Positions 28,228 to 30,488 of a DNA stretch of 30,488 nt are shown here, piece after piece. Below the pieces are notes generated by a model. That model was not told where the DNA came from and did not search any database. It saw nothing but the letters and a program-made list of their open reading frames with translations. The DNA is taken from assembly GCA_003427395.1 (NCBI GenBank), contig BFEA01000141.1, positions 883,547 through 914,034 on the forward strand, given 5' to 3'. Each line of letters starts with the position of its first letter. The stretch's first letter is position 1. Position numbers and translations under genes: made by a program. Source of the stretch: Chara braunii. Lineage: Eukaryota > Streptophyta > Charophyceae > Charales > Characeae.

Positions 28228-28771
28228 TGGTGGAAGGTAGTTGGCTATGGTGGACGGGCGTAGGTGAGGGTGGAGGAGGAAGGTGCAACGTGCTTGGCTA
28301 TGGCGGATAGGCGTAGGTGAAGGTGGAGGAAGAAGGTGCAAGGTGGTTGGCTATGGCGGACGGGTGTAGGTGGAGGTGCAGGAAGAAGGTGCAAGGTGGT
28401 TGGCTATGGTGGATGGGTGTAGGTGAAGGTGGANNAAGGAGGTGCAAGGTGGTTGGCTATGGTGGATGGGTGTAGGTGGAGGTGGAGGAGGAAGGTGCAA
28501 GGTGGTTGGCTATGGTGGACGGGTGTAGGTGGAGGTGGAGGTAGGAGGTGCAAGGTGGTTGGCTATGGTGGATGGGTGTAGGTGGAGGTAGAGGAAGAAG
28601 GTGCAAGGTGCTTGGCTATGGTGGATGGGTGTAGGTGGAGGTGGAGGAGGAAGGTGCAAGGTGCTTGGCTATGGCGAGGGGTGTAGGTGGAGGTGGAGGA
28701 AGGAGGTGCAAGGTAGTTGGCTATGGCGGACGGGTGTAGATGGAGGTGGAGGAAGGGGGTGCAAGGTGTTC
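28228..28771. repeat. 53-bp minisatellite, about ten units
   Basis: The core GGCTATGG lies at 28243, 28296, 28349, 28402, 28455, 28508, 28561, 28614, 28667 and 28719, a constant 53-base period with one 52. Units read TTGGCTATGGTGGACGGG, TGTAGGTGGAGG, GAAGGTGCAAGGTGG with point variation. Two Ns occur at 28434-28435. Because 53 is not a multiple of three, a coding role is unlikely. Confidence 0.93.
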
Positions 28772-29189
28772 TGCGTTGTCCTTTGGACATCCGGTCATGA
28801 TGGATAGCTGCAGTGGAGGGGTGAGGGGGATGACGAAGGAGGTGACGGGGTGCAAAGTGACCTTGTCTCCGGGTCGTCCCCTTTCCGAGGGCCTGGGCCC
28901 GTTGCCCGCCGTACCCCCTAGCCTCTGGGGCAAAACACAGTCCCCAGCACTTCATTCTACAGCTAGCATGCAGAAAACTCACACTTTGCAGCAGGCCCAG
29001 CTGGTAGAAAAACGCAGAATTTACAGGTTTGTGGATTACGGTAATTCTACCGTTTTGCTGTTTTTCTGCCTAAGGTGAAAATTCGGGATACTCAGAGTTT
29101 CCTTCCCCAAACGACATCGGAATCACCCAAAATTTAGAGCGCCCTCTCACTGTATCACAGGGAAGCCCTCCACAAAATTTATTTTCATT
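28772..29189. other. Non-coding spacer with a small hairpin
   Basis: No gene seen. ACGGTA-ATTC-TACCGT at 29038-29053 is a perfect 6-bp stem-loop. Open frames over 28563-29078 are mostly inside or run out of the minisatellite. Confidence 0.4.
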
Positions 29190-29422
29190 ACGACGTCGTT
29201 TGGATCAAGTTGCTCGTTTCGGGCGTTGGTCGATTCCGGGTGAACAATTCAGAAGAAGTCCGTTTTTTGATTTTTTCAGAAAACGGACTCGATGGCCTGT
29301 TGGTCCTGCAGGCCATCCGTTTGTACTCAGAACATGAGGTCTGAGAATTATCAGACCTCATTCCCAAGTTTCAGCAGTGCTATTGCCGACGCGTCGTCGA
29401 CCGCACTTGGTCCGTTTGCGGT
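29190..29422. repeat. Cluster of perfect palindromes and hairpins
   Basis: Successive elements are ACGACGTCGT palindrome (29190-29199); GTCCGTTTT/AAAACGGAC stem (29258-29266 with 29280-29288); GATGGCCTG/CAGGCCATC stem (29291-29299 with 29309-29317); TGAGGTCTGA/TCAGACCTCA stem (29335-29344 with 29351-29360); CGACGCGTCG palindrome (29387-29396); and ACCGC/GCGGT (29400-29404 with 29418-29422). The three main stems are 9, 9 and 10 bp without mismatch within 103 bases. Confidence 0.75.
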
Positions 29423-29559
29423 TCTCGTGTGATCCCCGCGCCGGCGGATGGTTAACCCTCTTTTTCCCGAGGCAGCAGCCTATGCTGGCCTGGTCCTAGC
29501 ATCAGCCACAAACCTACAACTACCTAGTACATGGGTGAACAGCTCAGGCACATGCCACC
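29423..29559. other. Spacer before the satellite, nothing recognised
   Basis: Short mixed-composition stretch between the palindrome cluster and the 91-bp satellite. No feature seen. Confidence 0.35.
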
Positions 29560-29985
29560 GAGATCGCAAGAGAAGAGCATCACAATACTTCGAGGGAAGA
29601 TCGAAACACTCCCACCTATCGCACGAGTGAAGTCATAAGTGCGAACAGTCCAATTCATAAGGGAAGAACAACACAACACTCAAGGAAGAATCAGAACACT
29701 ACCACCTACCACATGAGTGAAAAACACAGGTGTGAACATTCCAAGTCACAAGGGAAGAACAACCCAACACTCAAGAAAGAATCGGAACACTACCACCCAC
29801 CACATGAGTGAAAAACACAAGTGTGAACAGTCCAAGTCACAAGGGAAGAACATCCCAGTACTCAAGAAAGAACTGGAACACTACTACCTACCATATGAGT
29901 GAAAAAAACACAAGTGTGAACAATCCAAGTCACAATGGAAGAACAGCGGAACATCCGTGGGTGCATTGTCATAAACCCAAACATC
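29560..29985. repeat. 91-bp satellite, subfamily A
   Basis: ATGAGTGA-type cores occur at 29623, 29713, 29804 and 29895, giving periods of 90, 91 and 91. Units share AAGTGTGAACAGTCCAAGTC, ACAAGGGAAGAACA and CACTACCACC. Open frames through it shift with every unit because 91 is not a multiple of three, so it is not coding. Confidence 0.88.
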
Positions 29986-30488
29986 AAAAACAACAAAAAG
30001 ACAAGTTTGAGAGCATTCTACACTAGGGGGAGATCAACGGAGCATCATAGGAGGCATTGCCATACACCCAAGCATCAAAAACAGCAAGAAGACAAGTTTG
30101 AGAACATTCTACACTAGGGGGAGATCAGCGGAGCATCATAGGATGCATCACCCATATACCCAAGCATAAAAAACAACAAAAAAACAAGTTTGAGAGCATT
30201 CTACACTAGGGGGAGATCAGCGGAGCATCATAGGATGCATTGCCATATACCCAAGCATAAAAAACAACAAAAAAATAAGTTTGAGAGTAATCCACACTAG
30301 GGGCAGATCAGCGAAACATTATAGGATGCATCGTCATACACCCAAGCATAAAAAACAACAATAAGACAAGTTTGAGAGCAATCTACACTTGGTGGAGATC
30401 AGCGGAACATCATAGGATGCATCGCCATACACCCAAGCATAAAAAAAGCTCAAAGACATGTTTAAGAGCAATTTACACTAGGGGGAGA
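29986..30488. repeat. 91-bp satellite, subfamily B, runs off the window
   Basis: ACAAGTTTGAGAG-type cores occur at 30001, 30092, 30184, 30275, 30366 and 30456, periods of 90-92. Units share CTACACTAGGGGGAGATC, AGCGGAGCATCATAGGATGC and ACCCAAGCATAAAAAACAAC. The unit aligns along its length with subfamily A (ACAAGT-x-TGA, CAC-x-AGGG-x-AGA, CATCA), so both derive from one ancestor. The array continues beyond 30488. Confidence 0.9.

Noticed and set aside
28563-28982. 139-residue minus-strand open frame with HLHLHPS-type repeats
   Set aside because: It is a translation of the 53-bp minisatellite, whose period is not a multiple of three.
29717-30117. Lys/His-rich plus-strand frames in the satellite
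   Set aside because: The 91-bp period shifts frame at every unit; the peptides repeat only because the DNA does.
28228-30488. CRISPR-like array
   Set aside because: The repeats are contiguous mini- and satellite units without unique spacers, in a eukaryotic context.

Overview
The window looks like repeat-rich nuclear DNA of a plant-type eukaryote (a land plant or streptophyte alga). The reasons are a Ty3/gypsy retrotransposon with a primer-binding site matching the 3' end of plant tRNA-Asp, long AT-rich non-coding stretches, several mini- and microsatellites, and assembly Ns. The reverse transcriptase and integrase style reminds me of elements in the charophyte Chara, but that is memory only and weak. 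No host gene could be supported. Layout: 1-3359 is non-coding left flank with a degenerate ~710-bp duplication. 3360-24305 is one very large LTR retrotransposon on the minus strand (~21 kb): 3' LTR at 3360 to ~7841, integrase 8110-9723, RNase H 9720-9986, reverse transcriptase 9987-11309, protease 11322-11765, gag in four pieces 11704-14234, a 25-bp tandem repeat just ahead of gag, a cluster of eight small ORFs 14420-18012, a 1.75-kb structured AT-rich leader, the primer-binding site 19780-19797, and the 5' LTR at 19802 to ~24305. 24306-30488 is non-coding right flank with inverted repeats, a GA microsatellite, a 53-bp minisatellite and a 91-bp satellite that runs off the window end. The most unusual part is the eight-ORF cluster between the leader and gag. 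The ORFs lie head to tail on the sense strand, separated by 8-23 bases or overlapping, apart from one 103-base gap. I recognise none of them. Two pairs are clearly paralogous at protein level (14733-15227 with 15237-15734; 16642-16980 with 17084-17365). The second pair aligns over 81 residues without a gap and stops at the same residue. A 93-base piece of gag has been copied into the cluster. Ogre-type plant elements are known to carry one extra ORF ahead of gag, but an operon-like set of eight is not something I know of. The leader carries three copies of a ~60-base module, each ending in a hairpin whose arms differ in sequence but still pair. Gag-pol is damaged: a frameshift and two in-frame TAG codons in gag, a missing zinc-knuckle cysteine, stops between protease and RT, FVND in place of FVDD in the RT active site, a TGA before RNase H, and a T-run frameshift before integrase. 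Yet the integrase DD35E triad and the small ORFs are open. This copy is probably not autonomous as sequenced. Whether the small-ORF cluster is functional needs other copies for comparison.
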